Positions 10,468 through 19,534 of a stretch of DNA of 64,000 bases are shown one piece after another. The stretch comes from Neiella marina (lineage in GTDB: Bacteria > Pseudomonadota > Gammaproteobacteria > Enterobacterales > Neiellaceae): assembly GCF_002165625.1 (NCBI RefSeq), contig NZ_NGNS01000014.1, forward strand, positions 41,364 to 105,363, given 5' to 3'. The notes beneath the pieces were generated by a model that saw only the letters and a program-made list of their open reading frames with translations, was not told the origin of the DNA and made no database searches. Within the stretch, counting starts at the first letter, position 1. Each line of letters opens with the position of its first letter. The translations under genes were made by a program, and so were the position numbers.

Positions 10468-13400
10468 ATGGCATTGCGGCGCATTTGCCAATCAACCATT
10501 TATTACCTCTGGTTATTACTGGCGGTTGTGGTGATCGTGGCCGCGCTGGCGGTCAGCTCGTTGCGGCTGCTGGTTCCTCATGCTGAACATTTCAAACAGC
10601 CGTTAGCCGAGTGGTTCCTCGATACCTACCAGCTGAAAATCGATTATCAACAACTTGATTTGAAGTGGAGTCGATTCGGTCTCTATATCTCATTGAGTGA
10701 CGTCAATATTGACCCGATAGATGGCATTGATCGAGTCAAGGGCATTGATTTGATGAGCCTAAGAGTCGATCCTTTGGCTAGTTTGCTGGCTCGTGAAGCT
10801 CGCTTTGGCGACATTCGGTTGCACGGTGTTGAACTCGATCTATCGACCATTGAAACCTCTGCTGAAAGTAATGATCAGCAATCACCGGCACAGCTACTGA
10901 TGGTTGAATTGGTCGGCAGTCGCTTTAAAGATTTCGAACTATCGGACTTCGTCATTCATTTGGGCGAAGATCAAGAAATACCTAGCATCAATATCCCGTA
11001 TTTAACCTGGACCAACAGTGACACGTTGCACCAAGGTGAAGGACGGATTCAAATTGAATCAACCAGCGATGAAACCGTTAAGTTCATCCTCAAATTAACG
11101 GGCAATGAAAACCAGCAGAAAGATATCACCGGCCAACTCTATATTGAGGTGAGTAATCTCTCGCCCCACCCCTTTGTGCAGCAGTATTTAGGCGATGAGC
11201 TCACCATTACCGACAGCCTATTGAGTTTTGAAACTTGGGTGAATTTTGGTTGGGACAAGATTGATCAAGTGATGCTGCGATTGGAGAAAAATCGCTTGGC
11301 CTGGCGCTTGCCACTCGATGAGCAAGCTGATGAACACCAGCTGGTGGTCGAGGCTGGGTATTTGAACTACAACGCCGAACAGCACGGTTGGCATTTGTTT
11401 GGTAGCGAATTAGACGTTCATACCAATGGTGAACTGTGGCGCGACCTAAACCTCAAAGTTTGGCAGCGCGATGCTCAGATTAAGGCATCTGTGGAGTATG
11501 TCGATTTAAGTCTGATTGCGCCTTTGCTTGAGTGGATCCCCAAGCGCTGGGAACTACCAATTCCAAAACGAGTGCCGTTAAAGGGCGCGGTACGGGATTT
11601 GTTGGTCGAGTATGACAACCCCGAGCAGTGGCAGATCCAAGCAAATTTTGCCAATGTTGGCTGGCCAAAGATCGACAATATGCCGGGCGCAGCGCTGGTC
11701 AATGGCGATATCTACCTCAACCAAGACCTATTGCAACTCGATCTGTCTGCGCCACCGCAGTTGATCAGTACTGGCGAGTTGTTCTACCAAGATATTGAAC
11801 TCGAGCGGCTCGATGCTTTTTTTCAAGCTTATCGGCATCCTTGGGGATGGCAGTTTGAACTGCCCAAGTTGTCATTGCGAGCCACTGATCTGAGCGCAGA
11901 ATTAGTAGCACAAGGGCGAGTCGGCCCTGAATTGGCCAATGAACTGTATCTCTATGGCGAACTAGATTTAGCCGATGCTGGTCATGCAGACTACTATTTC
12001 CCGCTATCAGCTATGGGCAACAACTTGGCTGATTATCTCTCCGAATCATTGCAGTCGGGGCAGGTTGAAGCGGCACAAATACTATGGCATGGGCCGCTTG
12101 CACAATTCCCCTACGACGATGGTTCAGGTATTTTTCAAGCTTATGTACCGCTGCGTAATAGCCGCTTTAAATTCAGCCCAGACTGGCCTGCGTTAGAACC
12201 TCTGGATCTCGATCTTCAGTTTGAAAACAGCGACTTAAATATGTTTGCCCACAAAGCGCTGCTTTACGATGTCCATGTTGACGATCTGGTCGCCAGAATC
12301 CCCGGTTTAAAGGGCGATTCTGTGTTAACCATTGATGGCAATATTAGCGGTAGTAGTACCTCGGTCCGAGAAGTATTGGGCGACTCAATGCTGGCCAATT
12401 CACTGGGTGAAACCTTGGAATTAATGGATCTCAAAGGTCCGGTATGGGGGCCGTTGTCACTGCAAATTCCACTTGATAATGCCAATGATGTCAAAGTGTC
12501 GGGCTTTGCTCAGCTTGAGCAAGCCGAATTATTGGTGCCGGGAACCAGCTCTCACTACATTACCAATGCCAGCGGCCGAGTTGACTATGAGCAGCAAGGT
12601 TTCCGAATTGACGAACTAAAAGGACACTATTACCAGTTGCCAGTCACTATTACTGTGGCAGGCGATCAAAAAGGTGAGGACTATCAAGTTGACGGTACCA
12701 TCGATGGCTCTTGGCAGGCAGAGCAATTAGCGCAATTACCAGGTTTTTGGGTGCCGGGACTCAGTGGCCAATTGGAGACTCATGCCAAAGTCACGGCAGT
12801 GATTGATGAGCAAGGGACACATACGGATATCAGCATTCGTTCTGATCTGTCGCCCATGGCTATCGATTTGCCGACCCCATTTGCCAAAGCCGCCGGTCAG
12901 CCTCAACAGTTACTCGGTCGCATCACCATTAGCCGACAACATCAATTTGATATGTCCTTTGAGCTTGCCGATTTTGGCCAAATGCGTTGGCTACAAGATC
13001 TGTCTTTGGTCGATAGTGAAGCGAAAATTTGGATTGGCGTGGGCGCCGAGCAACCTAACGAGCTAGAGCCGGGCCTGAGTCTCGACATCAAACAAGCACA
13101 TATTGATGTCAATCAGTGGCTGCCTTTGCTCAGCCAGCGACAAGATGGCGAATCCAATAGCGCTTTGCCTTTTCAACGTGGACTGTGGCATTTCGACCAA
13201 ATTGAAGCCGACGGCTGGCTGCTGGAGCAGGTCGATATCGAAATGTCTCAGACCCCGCTTGGCTGGCAGGCCCGCGTCAGCGGCCCCACGGCCCAAGGTG
13301 CTATTCGATTCGACAGTCTTGAGCAGCCGCTACTCGATATTAAATTGCAGCAGTTCGACCTGCGCCAAACTGCGACAGCAGCAGCCAGCGAGCAGAGTCA

Positions 13401-14451
13401 AACCAAACAGTTTGTTGCTGCCGGTGCCAATGAACTGGCCAATATCCCTGATTTAGATCTGCTCTGTAGCAACTGTGTGGTCATGGGGATCAATTTGGGT
13501 GAACTGCGGTTGAAGAGCTTCACGCAATCACAGCAGGGCGTTTGGCGAATTGAAGAAGCGTGGCTGAAGAATCCACAAGGCCAAATCACACTCGATCAGT
13601 TTGAATGGCAAGTTGGCACTGCTGACAATGACAGCTCAACCGAGTCCATGACTAGTTTGACTGGGCAGCTAACGGCTAGTGATTTTGGCAAGTATGCCGA
13701 AAGTTTTGTGCCATCGGCAGAAAACCCAATTAAAGGCAGTGAAGCGAAGGGTACACTGAATTTCAGTTGGCCCGGCGCGCCATATCAGTTTGATGCCAAG
13801 ACCGCAGAGGGCGTGTTCAAGTGGGAGCTCGGGCCTGGCCATGTGTCGGAGTTGAGCGATAAAGGCGCACGTGTATTCACCTTGCTCAGTATTGATTCGC
13901 TGGTGCGTAAGATCCGCTTGGATTTTTCCGACGTATTCGACAAAGGGTTGCACTACAACAGTTTCGAAGGCGATTTTGTCCTTAAAGATGGTTTTATCAA
14001 TTCTGAGCAACTCGAAATGGACGGTGTCGCTGGCGACATGTTCATTAACGGTCGGACCAACTTAATGACCCGCGAGCTTGATTATGATGTGGTATTTAAC
14101 CCTAATATCACCGGTAGTTTGCCCTTGTTGTCAGCACTTACTTTCAACCCATTCACTGGTTTGGCGGTACTCGCTGTGTCGACCGTGATTCGACCCGCAG
14201 TGGAAGTTGTGACGCAAGTACGTTTCAAAGTTTCCGGCACTACTTCTGATCCGGTTGTTGAAGAGGTAGGGCGTAGCAGTAAAGAAGTCGAACTGCAGAA
14301 GCCGAAACCAGAGCCGCAGTTACTGGATGATGTACTGGAGCCGATAACCGACGGTCAACAACAGCCAGAGGCTGCTGTCGAGGAATCGTTGTTACCTGAA
14401 ATCCCGGCAGATAAACCTATTACTGTTGGAGAGTCACCGCCAAATGAGTGA
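10468..14451 (+). CDS. yhdP: YhdP, AsmA-like envelope phospholipid transport protein
   Basis: 1327 aa AsmA-like protein with a single N-terminal transmembrane helix (about residues 12-35) and a very long periplasmic beta-rich body of hydrophobic/polar alternation. In E. coli YhdP, together with TamB and YdbH, carries phospholipids from inner to outer membrane by a bridge-like groove. The C-terminal AsmA-like region with VFNPNITGSLPLLS precedes a low-complexity Pro/Glu tail (about residues 1270-1327). Length is close to the E. coli protein. The 3' end overlaps the nitrilase start by 8 bp. Confidence 0.93.
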   Translation: MALRRICQSTIYYLWLLLAVVVIVAALAVSSLRLLVPHAEHFKQPLAEWFLDTYQLKIDYQQLDLKWSRFGLYISLSDVNIDPIDGIDRVKGIDLMSLRVDPLASLLAREARFGDIRLHGVELDLSTIETSAESNDQQSPAQLLMVELVGSRFKDFELSDFVIHLGEDQEIPSINIPYLTWTNSDTLHQGEGRIQIESTSDETVKFILKLTGNENQQKDITGQLYIEVSNLSPHPFVQQYLGDELTITDSLLSFETWVNFGWDKIDQVMLRLEKNRLAWRLPLDEQADEHQLVVEAGYLNYNAEQHGWHLFGSELDVHTNGELWRDLNLKVWQRDAQIKASVEYVDLSLIAPLLEWIPKRWELPIPKRVPLKGAVRDLLVEYDNPEQWQIQANFANVGWPKIDNMPGAALVNGDIYLNQDLLQLDLSAPPQLISTGELFYQDIELERLDAFFQAYRHPWGWQFELPKLSLRATDLSAELVAQGRVGPELANELYLYGELDLADAGHADYYFPLSAMGNNLADYLSESLQSGQVEAAQILWHGPLAQFPYDDGSGIFQAYVPLRNSRFKFSPDWPALEPLDLDLQFENSDLNMFAHKALLYDVHVDDLVARIPGLKGDSVLTIDGNISGSSTSVREVLGDSMLANSLGETLELMDLKGPVWGPLSLQIPLDNANDVKVSGFAQLEQAELLVPGTSSHYITNASGRVDYEQQGFRIDELKGHYYQLPVTITVAGDQKGEDYQVDGTIDGSWQAEQLAQLPGFWVPGLSGQLETHAKVTAVIDEQGTHTDISIRSDLSPMAIDLPTPFAKAAGQPQQLLGRITISRQHQFDMSFELADFGQMRWLQDLSLVDSEAKIWIGVGAEQPNELEPGLSLDIKQAHIDVNQWLPLLSQRQDGESNSALPFQRGLWHFDQIEADGWLLEQVDIEMSQTPLGWQARVSGPTAQGAIRFDSLEQPLLDIKLQQFDLRQTATAAASEQSQTKQFVAAGANELANIPDLDLLCSNCVVMGINLGELRLKSFTQSQQGVWRIEEAWLKNPQGQITLDQFEWQVGTADNDSSTESMTSLTGQLTASDFGKYAESFVPSAENPIKGSEAKGTLNFSWPGAPYQFDAKTAEGVFKWELGPGHVSELSDKGARVFTLLSIDSLVRKIRLDFSDVFDKGLHYNSFEGDFVLKDGFINSEQLEMDGVAGDMFINGRTNLMTRELDYDVVFNPNITGSLPLLSALTFNPFTGLAVLAVSTVIRPAVEVVTQVRFKVSGTTSDPVVEEVGRSSKEVELQKPKPEPQLLDDVLEPITDGQQQPEAAVEESLLPEIPADKPITVGESPPNE

Positions 14452-15250
14452 GTTGACTGTTGCTGCTGTCCAAATGTGCAGCACACCGGAACCCGCCGAT
14501 AATATGCAATGGCTGGAATGGCTATTTGCGTCGCTTCCTGCAGCGCGGCCGTTGCTGGTCGTTCTACCTGAATGCTTTGCTGCATTTGGCAGTGAAGATG
14601 GCTCCCCATATGGTGAACAACTTGGCGATGGTAGGGTTCAAGACTGGCTCGGTAAGCAAGCCTTGGCGCATAACATCTGGTTATTGGCAGGCTCGCTGGG
14701 AATTCGTACTGACGCGGGCGACAAAATCACTGCATCTAGTTTGTTATTTGCCCCCAATGGACAGCGAACAACCCGCTACGATAAGCGTCATTTGTTTGAT
14801 GTTGATGTTGCCGATAATGTCGGTAGTTATCGCGAATCGTCATATACCGAACCTGGCCAGCAAATTGTAGTTGTCGATATTGAAGGTTTTAACATCGGCC
14901 TGTCGATTTGCTATGACTTGCGATTCCCTGAACACTTTCGCGCGATGGCAGAACAGGGGCTTGATTTGATTGCGGTGCCAGCGGCTTTCACTGCGGTGAC
15001 AGGCAAAGCCCATTGGCAGCCTTTATTACAAGCCCGGGCAATTGAAAATCAATGTTATGTGGTTGCCGCTGGCCAATGCGGCCAACATCCTAATGGTCGC
15101 GAAACTCATGGTCATTCAATGGTGATTGACCCTTGGGGGCAAGTGACTAGCGACAGCGGTAAACAACTTGGTATCATTGTCGATTCGATTTCTAGGCAGC
15201 GTCTTAACGATGTTCGCCAAGCAATTCCGGCGTTGAAACATCGCCGTTAG
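14444..15250 (+). CDS. Carbon-nitrogen hydrolase (Nit1-like, deaminated glutathione amidase type)
   Basis: 268 aa nitrilase-superfamily enzyme with the full catalytic triad: E43 (LPECFAAFG), K114 (RYDKRHLFD) and C156 (SICYDLRFPE). The Nit1/YbeM-like branch hydrolyses amides such as deaminated glutathione; the substrate here is inferred from overall resemblance only. ATG 14444 was chosen because GGAGAG (14428-14433) sits 10 bp upstream and the ATG overlaps the yhdP stop region; an upstream in-frame TTG has no better site. It lies between yhdP and tldD, a conserved place for this gene in many gammaproteobacteria. Confidence 0.88.
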   Translation: MSELTVAAVQMCSTPEPADNMQWLEWLFASLPAARPLLVVLPECFAAFGSEDGSPYGEQLGDGRVQDWLGKQALAHNIWLLAGSLGIRTDAGDKITASSLLFAPNGQRTTRYDKRHLFDVDVADNVGSYRESSYTEPGQQIVVVDIEGFNIGLSICYDLRFPEHFRAMAEQGLDLIAVPAAFTAVTGKAHWQPLLQARAIENQCYVVAAGQCGQHPNGRETHGHSMVIDPWGQVTSDSGKQLGIIVDSISRQRLNDVRQAIPALKHRR

Positions 15251-15267
15251 TTTGAGGAAGTGATTGA

Positions 15268-16734
15268 ATGGCCACCGGCTCACCCGTCTTGAATCAAGTC
15301 AGCGAAGAAATGCTGGCACCTGCTGAATTGCAGCTCAATGACCTACAGCAATGTCTTGAAAGCATGTACAGCAATCAGCTCGATTATGCCGATATTTTCT
15401 TGCAGGGCTCTCATCATGAATCTTGGGTGCTTGAAGATGGCATTATCAAAGAAGGTAGCTTTAACATCGAGCAAGGCCTAGGCGTTCGAGCGATTACTGG
15501 TGAGAAGACCGGCTTTGCATACTCTGATGAGCTCACTGCAGACGCCCTGATTATGGCTGCTAATACCGCCAAAGGAATTGCTGATTGCGGGCAGGATGGC
15601 AAGTTACAGGTCGCTCAAGCCGTCGCTCAACCGCAAATCTATCAGCCGGTGAATCCACTGACTGCACTGGCTGAGGCCGAAAAAATTGCCTTGCTGCGCG
15701 AAGTCGATGAGCTTGCTCGCTCGTTGGATGAACGTGTTAGCCAAGTGATTGTCAGTATTAGTGGCGTTTTTGAGCGCATGATGGTGATGGGTTCAGATGG
15801 TACCTTGGCGGCTGATATTCGGCCTTTGGTACGAATGAATTGTACCGTATTGCTGCAAGACGGTTCTAAACGGGAGCGCGGCTCAGCAGGTGGCGGTGGC
15901 CGCCTTGATTACGGTTATTTCAGTGAGATCGATGGCAAAGGACACAAACGTGCTCTTGGCTATGCTCATGAAGCTGTGCGCCAAGCGCAGGTCAACCTTA
16001 CTGCCGTTGATGCACCGGCGGGTACGATGCCCGTGGTGTTAGGCGCGGGTTGGCCGGGAGTGTTGTTGCACGAAGCGGTAGGTCACGGCCTAGAAGGTGA
16101 CTTCAACCGCAAAGGCTCCTCCGCTTTTACCGGTCAAGTGGGCAAGCAAGTCAGCTCGCCGCTGTGCACGGTGATTGATGACGGCTCGATTGCTAATCGT
16201 CGTGGTTCGGTGAGTGTTGATGATGAAGGCACTCCGGGTCAGCACAATGTACTGATCGAAAATGGTGTGTTACGCGGCTACATGCAAGATAAGCTGAACG
16301 CCCGGCTGATGGGGGCTAAACTGACCGGCAATGGCCGTCGCGAATCTTATGCTCATCTGCCGATGCCACGAATGACCAATACCTATATGTTGGCAGGAGA
16401 AAGTGATCCTGCGGATATCATTAAGTCGGTGAAAAAGGGCCTGTTTGCGCCCAATTTCGCTGGTGGCCAGGTTGATATTACCTCGGGCAAGTTTGTGTTT
16501 TCGACCTCTGAAGCCTACTTGATTGAAAATGGCGAGCTCACTGTGCCCGTCAAAGGCGCAACGTTGATTGGTTCAGGCCCGGCGGCGATGAAACATATTT
16601 CCATGGTTGGCAACGATCTGCAGCTTGATGAAGGAGTCGGAGTCTGTGGTAAAGATGGTCAGAGCTTGCCTGTAGGTATCGGCCAGCCGACGCTAAAAGT
16701 CGATGAGCTGACCGTTGGTGGCACCAGCAGTTAA
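15268..16734 (+). CDS. tldD: Metalloprotease TldD
   Basis: 488 aa subunit of the TldD/TldE (PmbA) heterodimeric zinc protease, which degrades unfolded peptides and processes microcin B17 and the CcdA antitoxin in E. coli. The metal and catalytic motif H268-E-A-V-G-H273 is present, followed by [10 protein letters not shown]. Its partner PmbA is encoded nearby at 17433, with only darP between them on the other strand, so the pair is kept close but in separate transcription units. It is the last gene of the mreB operon; a terminator follows at once. Confidence 0.96.
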   Translation: MATGSPVLNQVSEEMLAPAELQLNDLQQCLESMYSNQLDYADIFLQGSHHESWVLEDGIIKEGSFNIEQGLGVRAITGEKTGFAYSDELTADALIMAANTAKGIADCGQDGKLQVAQAVAQPQIYQPVNPLTALAEAEKIALLREVDELARSLDERVSQVIVSISGVFERMMVMGSDGTLAADIRPLVRMNCTVLLQDGSKRERGSAGGGGRLDYGYFSEIDGKGHKRALGYAHEAVRQAQVNLTAVDAPAGTMPVVLGAGWPGVLLHEAVGHGLEGDFNRKGSSAFTGQVGKQVSSPLCTVIDDGSIANRRGSVSVDDEGTPGQHNVLIENGVLRGYMQDKLNARLMGAKLTGNGRRESYAHLPMPRMTNTYMLAGESDPADIIKSVKKGLFAPNFAGGQVDITSGKFVFSTSEAYLIENGELTVPVKGATLIGSGPAAMKHISMVGNDLQLDEGVGVCGKDGQSLPVGIGQPTLKVDELTVGGTSS

Positions 16735-16750
16735 ATGGTCTGCTCCAAAG

Positions 16751-16780
16751 AAAAAGCCAACGACTGACGTTGGCTTTTTT
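16751..16780. terminator. Rho-independent terminator between tldD and darP
   Basis: An AAAAAGCCAACG arm and its complement around an ACTGA loop, with a T-run on the + strand and an A-run in front. It can therefore serve both convergent genes: tldD (+) and darP (-). Confidence 0.9.
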
Positions 16781-16797
16781 GTACCTAACTGAAAATG

Positions 16798-17322
16798 CTA
16801 CTGTTCTGCTGATTCAGCGATTTCGCGCAAATACTTGAACAACTCCCGCGCCGATTTCGGCGGCTTGTTTTGCTTCTGCTCTCGCTGAGCACCCCGGCTC
16901 AGTTGGCGTAAACGTTGGCGATCTGCTTGCGGGTAGTCATCGATAAACTGCTGAATAGCGCTGTCGCCTTCGGCAATAATCGCATCGCGAGTCTCTTCAA
17001 GCTGATGAAAAGCTTGATTTGACTGCTGCTTCTTGGCCTCAATTAAAGCGATCGCTTTGACGATGTCTTCGCTATCACGCTGCCGCATTAACTTACCAAT
17101 GTATTGGATTTGGCGACGGTATCCCTCGCGTTTGTTGCGAATGCGTTTAGCCAATTGAATGGCTTCCAACAAGTCGTCCTCAAGGGGCAGTTTCAGTAAT
17201 AGCTGATCACCCATTTCAGTGAGCTGGCGCCCCAACTTCTGTAACGCTTCACTCTCTTGTTTGCGCTGGGTTTTAGAGACCCATTCCAACTCATCTTCGG
17301 GCTGTGTGTTTTGCTCTGACAT
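16798..17322 (-). CDS. darP: Ribosome biogenesis factor DarP (YjgA)
   Basis: 174 aa highly charged helical protein of the YjgA family, a factor that binds the 50S precursor and promotes peptidyl-transferase centre maturation. The family pattern is visible: acidic start, then EWVSKTQRKQE, LVKLPL-like segment LLLKLPLEDDLLEAI, and RRQIQYIGKLMRQRD. The C-terminal tail is rich in Gln/Lys. It is transcribed divergently from pmbA with about 110 bp between the start codons. Confidence 0.93.
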   Translation of the reverse strand: MSEQNTQPEDELEWVSKTQRKQESEALQKLGRQLTEMGDQLLLKLPLEDDLLEAIQLAKRIRNKREGYRRQIQYIGKLMRQRDSEDIVKAIALIEAKKQQSNQAFHQLEETRDAIIAEGDSAIQQFIDDYPQADRQRLRQLSRGAQREQKQNKPPKSARELFKYLREIAESAEQ

Positions 17323-17432
17323 GGCCTTTCACTAATCATGGTTTCAGATCCCTCGCAGGACTCGCACCGCGGGGGTAAATTGCAGTATCATGGCTGCTTT
17401 GTCGATTTTAACAGAAACTGGACCAAAGCTTC

Positions 17433-18770
17433 ATGTCCCAACCGATTGCCGAAGAGCAAGCGCAACTGCAGCAAGTCATTGAAGACACGTTGAGTTACGC
17501 CAAGTCTAAAGGTGCCTCACAAGCAGAAGTGGCGATGAGCCGACAAACCGGTGTATGCGTTAGTACCCGGATGCAAGAGGTTGAAACACTTGAATTTAAT
17601 CGTGATGGCGCACTAGGTATTACGGTTTATTTCGGGCACAAAAAAGGCAACGCATCGACCTCGGATTTGCGCCCTGAAGCGGTTCGCAGTGCGGTTGATG
17701 CAGCCTGCAACATTGCCCGCTTTACTTCAGAAGATCCATTCAGTGGCCCTGCCGAAGCATCGCAAATGCCTGAAGATGTGCCTGATTTGCAGCTTTACCA
17801 CCCAGGTTCCCTATCACCAGAGCATGCCATTGAGTTGGCGCAGCGTTGTGAACAAGCAGCATTTGATGCCGATCCACGTGTTACCAATTCCGATGGCGCC
17901 ACGTTTGCCAGCCATCAATCGGTCAGAGTTTACGGGAACAGCCATGGCTTTATTGCCGGTTACCCCAGTACTCGCCACAGTTTGAGTGCCGTAGTGATTG
18001 CCACTGATGGCGATGACATGCAACGCGATTATAGCTACTCAGTGAGTCGTCAGGCTGAACGCCTTTGGCTGCCCGAACGTGTTGGTAAACACGCTGCCGA
18101 GCGAACACTTAATCGATTAAATGCCCGTAAACTCGGTACTCGTAAGGTACCGGTGTTGTTTGCTTCTGATTTAGCGTCGGGTTTGTTTGCCCACTTAGTG
18201 AATGCCATCGCGGGCAGTAGTCTTTACCGCAATGCGTCGTTTTTGAAAGACAAACTCGGCCATCAGATCATGCCAGAGCATGTTTCTATCGTTGAGCGGC
18301 CTCGAATTCCTTGCGCCTTAGCCAGTGCACCATTCGACTCGGAAGGGGTTGAAACCCAAGATCGGATGATTGTTGAGCAAGGCACATTGAGCAGCTATCT
18401 GCTAACTGCCTACTCAGCACGCAAATTGGGTATGGAAAACACCGGCCATGCCGGCGGCATATACAACTGGCTGGTACGTCACAGTGGTCGTGATTTTGAG
18501 CAGTTGTTGGCGGAAATGGGCACAGGCCTATACGTCACTGAGCTGATGGGCCAAGGGGTTAATACTGTGACCGGCGACTATTCGCGCGGCGCGAGCGGTT
18601 TCTGGGTTGAAAATGGTCAGTTGGCTTTCCCGGTGCACGAAATCACCATCGCCAGTAATTTGAATGACATGTTCAATAATATTGTTCGAGTGGGCGCAGA
18701 TTTAGATCGTCGGGGCCAAATTCAAACAGGTTCCGTGTTGATCTCTGAGATGCAAGTGGCGGGTCATTAA
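17433..18770 (+). CDS. pmbA: Metalloprotease PmbA (TldE)
   Basis: 445 aa partner of TldD; the two form the TldD/E protease, with TldE lacking the metal site but shaping the substrate channel. No HExxxH motif is present, as expected. Family segments include the C-terminal GDYSRGASGFWVENG and the EITIASNLNDM stretch. Overall length equals E. coli PmbA. The TAA stop overlaps the ATG of the next gene (TAATG), so the downstream acetyltransferase is probably co-transcribed. Confidence 0.95.
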   Translation: MSQPIAEEQAQLQQVIEDTLSYAKSKGASQAEVAMSRQTGVCVSTRMQEVETLEFNRDGALGITVYFGHKKGNASTSDLRPEAVRSAVDAACNIARFTSEDPFSGPAEASQMPEDVPDLQLYHPGSLSPEHAIELAQRCEQAAFDADPRVTNSDGATFASHQSVRVYGNSHGFIAGYPSTRHSLSAVVIATDGDDMQRDYSYSVSRQAERLWLPERVGKHAAERTLNRLNARKLGTRKVPVLFASDLASGLFAHLVNAIAGSSLYRNASFLKDKLGHQIMPEHVSIVERPRIPCALASAPFDSEGVETQDRMIVEQGTLSSYLLTAYSARKLGMENTGHAGGIYNWLVRHSGRDFEQLLAEMGTGLYVTELMGQGVNTVTGDYSRGASGFWVENGQLAFPVHEITIASNLNDMFNNIVRVGADLDRRGQIQTGSVLISEMQVAGH

Positions 18771-19255
18771 TGGCTATTGAAATAAAGTTGGCTGATTATA
18801 GTAACCCAAGGCATGGGGCCGATTTGATTGCGGTGTTAAGGGCCTACGCCAATGATGTGATGGGTGGCGGTGAAGATCTCAGCGATTACGCCCAACAAAA
18901 CCTCATTGCTTCTTTGGCTCAGCAACCGGGCGCATTCACTGTCCTAGCCTATGTTGATGGCAAACCCGCTGGATTAGCGAACTGTTTCACTGGTTTTTCG
19001 ACATTTGCTTGTAAATCTTTGATCAATATTCATGATTTTGCTGTAGTGGCTGAATATCGTGGGCGTCAATTAAGTCAATTGTTGCTTGATAGAGTCGAGC
19101 AAATCGCCCGCGAGCGTGATTGTTGCAAGGTGACATTGGAAGTTCTGCAAGGCAATACCGTGGCTCAAAATGCTTATCGTAAGCATGGCTTTGAAGGCTA
19201 TGAGCTACCAGGAGGGCAGGGCCATGCCTTGTTCTGGGAAAAGAAGCTGGCATAA
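18770..19255 (+). CDS. GNAT-family N-acetyltransferase
   Basis: 161 aa single GNAT domain. Visible are the strand ahead of the acetyl-CoA loop (INIHDFAVVAEYRGRQ) and the long helix after it (SQLLLDRVEQIA). The end shows the typical NTVAQNAYRKHGFEGYEL pattern, where a small-molecule GNAT often has N..A...Y.K.GF. Substrate is unknown. Coupled to pmbA by a TAATG overlap; a structured repeat lies just downstream in place of a normal terminator. Confidence 0.88.
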   Translation: MAIEIKLADYSNPRHGADLIAVLRAYANDVMGGGEDLSDYAQQNLIASLAQQPGAFTVLAYVDGKPAGLANCFTGFSTFACKSLINIHDFAVVAEYRGRQLSQLLLDRVEQIARERDCCKVTLEVLQGNTVAQNAYRKHGFEGYELPGGQGHALFWEKKLA

Positions 19256-19300
19256 CCTTTTATTACTTCCCCCTAAGCGGCCTGCAAGTTCCTTTGCAGA

Positions 19301-19488
19301 GACGCTGTGAATACTTCCTTGTAAGCTTTACTGCCGCGTCCTGCGGCAGAAACTCCGCTCAGTAACTTCCAAGCCACTTTCTCAGATCGGCGCCAAACCT
19401 TACCTTGAGCGAACAAGTCTTAATGGAGCGATGCTTCAGGCGGCATGGATGCCGCATGTAGAGCGATACATGGAAGTACTTGAGCGTC
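19301..19488 (+). repeat. Structured dispersed repeat, copy A
   Basis: About 188 bp element with a nested palindromic fold. Stem 1 pairs GACGCT (19301-19306) with AGCGTC (19483-19488). Stem 2 pairs TACTTCCTTGTA (19312-19323) with TACATGGAAGTA (19467-19478), with one T-T mismatch. Stem 3 pairs GCTTTA (19325-19330) with TAGAGC (19459-19464). Two inner hairpins follow: CTGCCGC/GCGGCAG (19331-19349) and GCGGCAT/ATGCCGC (19440-19455). A related element lies at 44638-44831. It fills the space between the convergent GNAT and mgtE genes. No ORF of interest was seen in it. The family name is not recognised. Confidence 0.75.
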
Positions 19489-19534
19489 AGAGCGAGTTAT
19501 GGCTTGTTGGCGACTATGCACAACTGAGCGGCGC

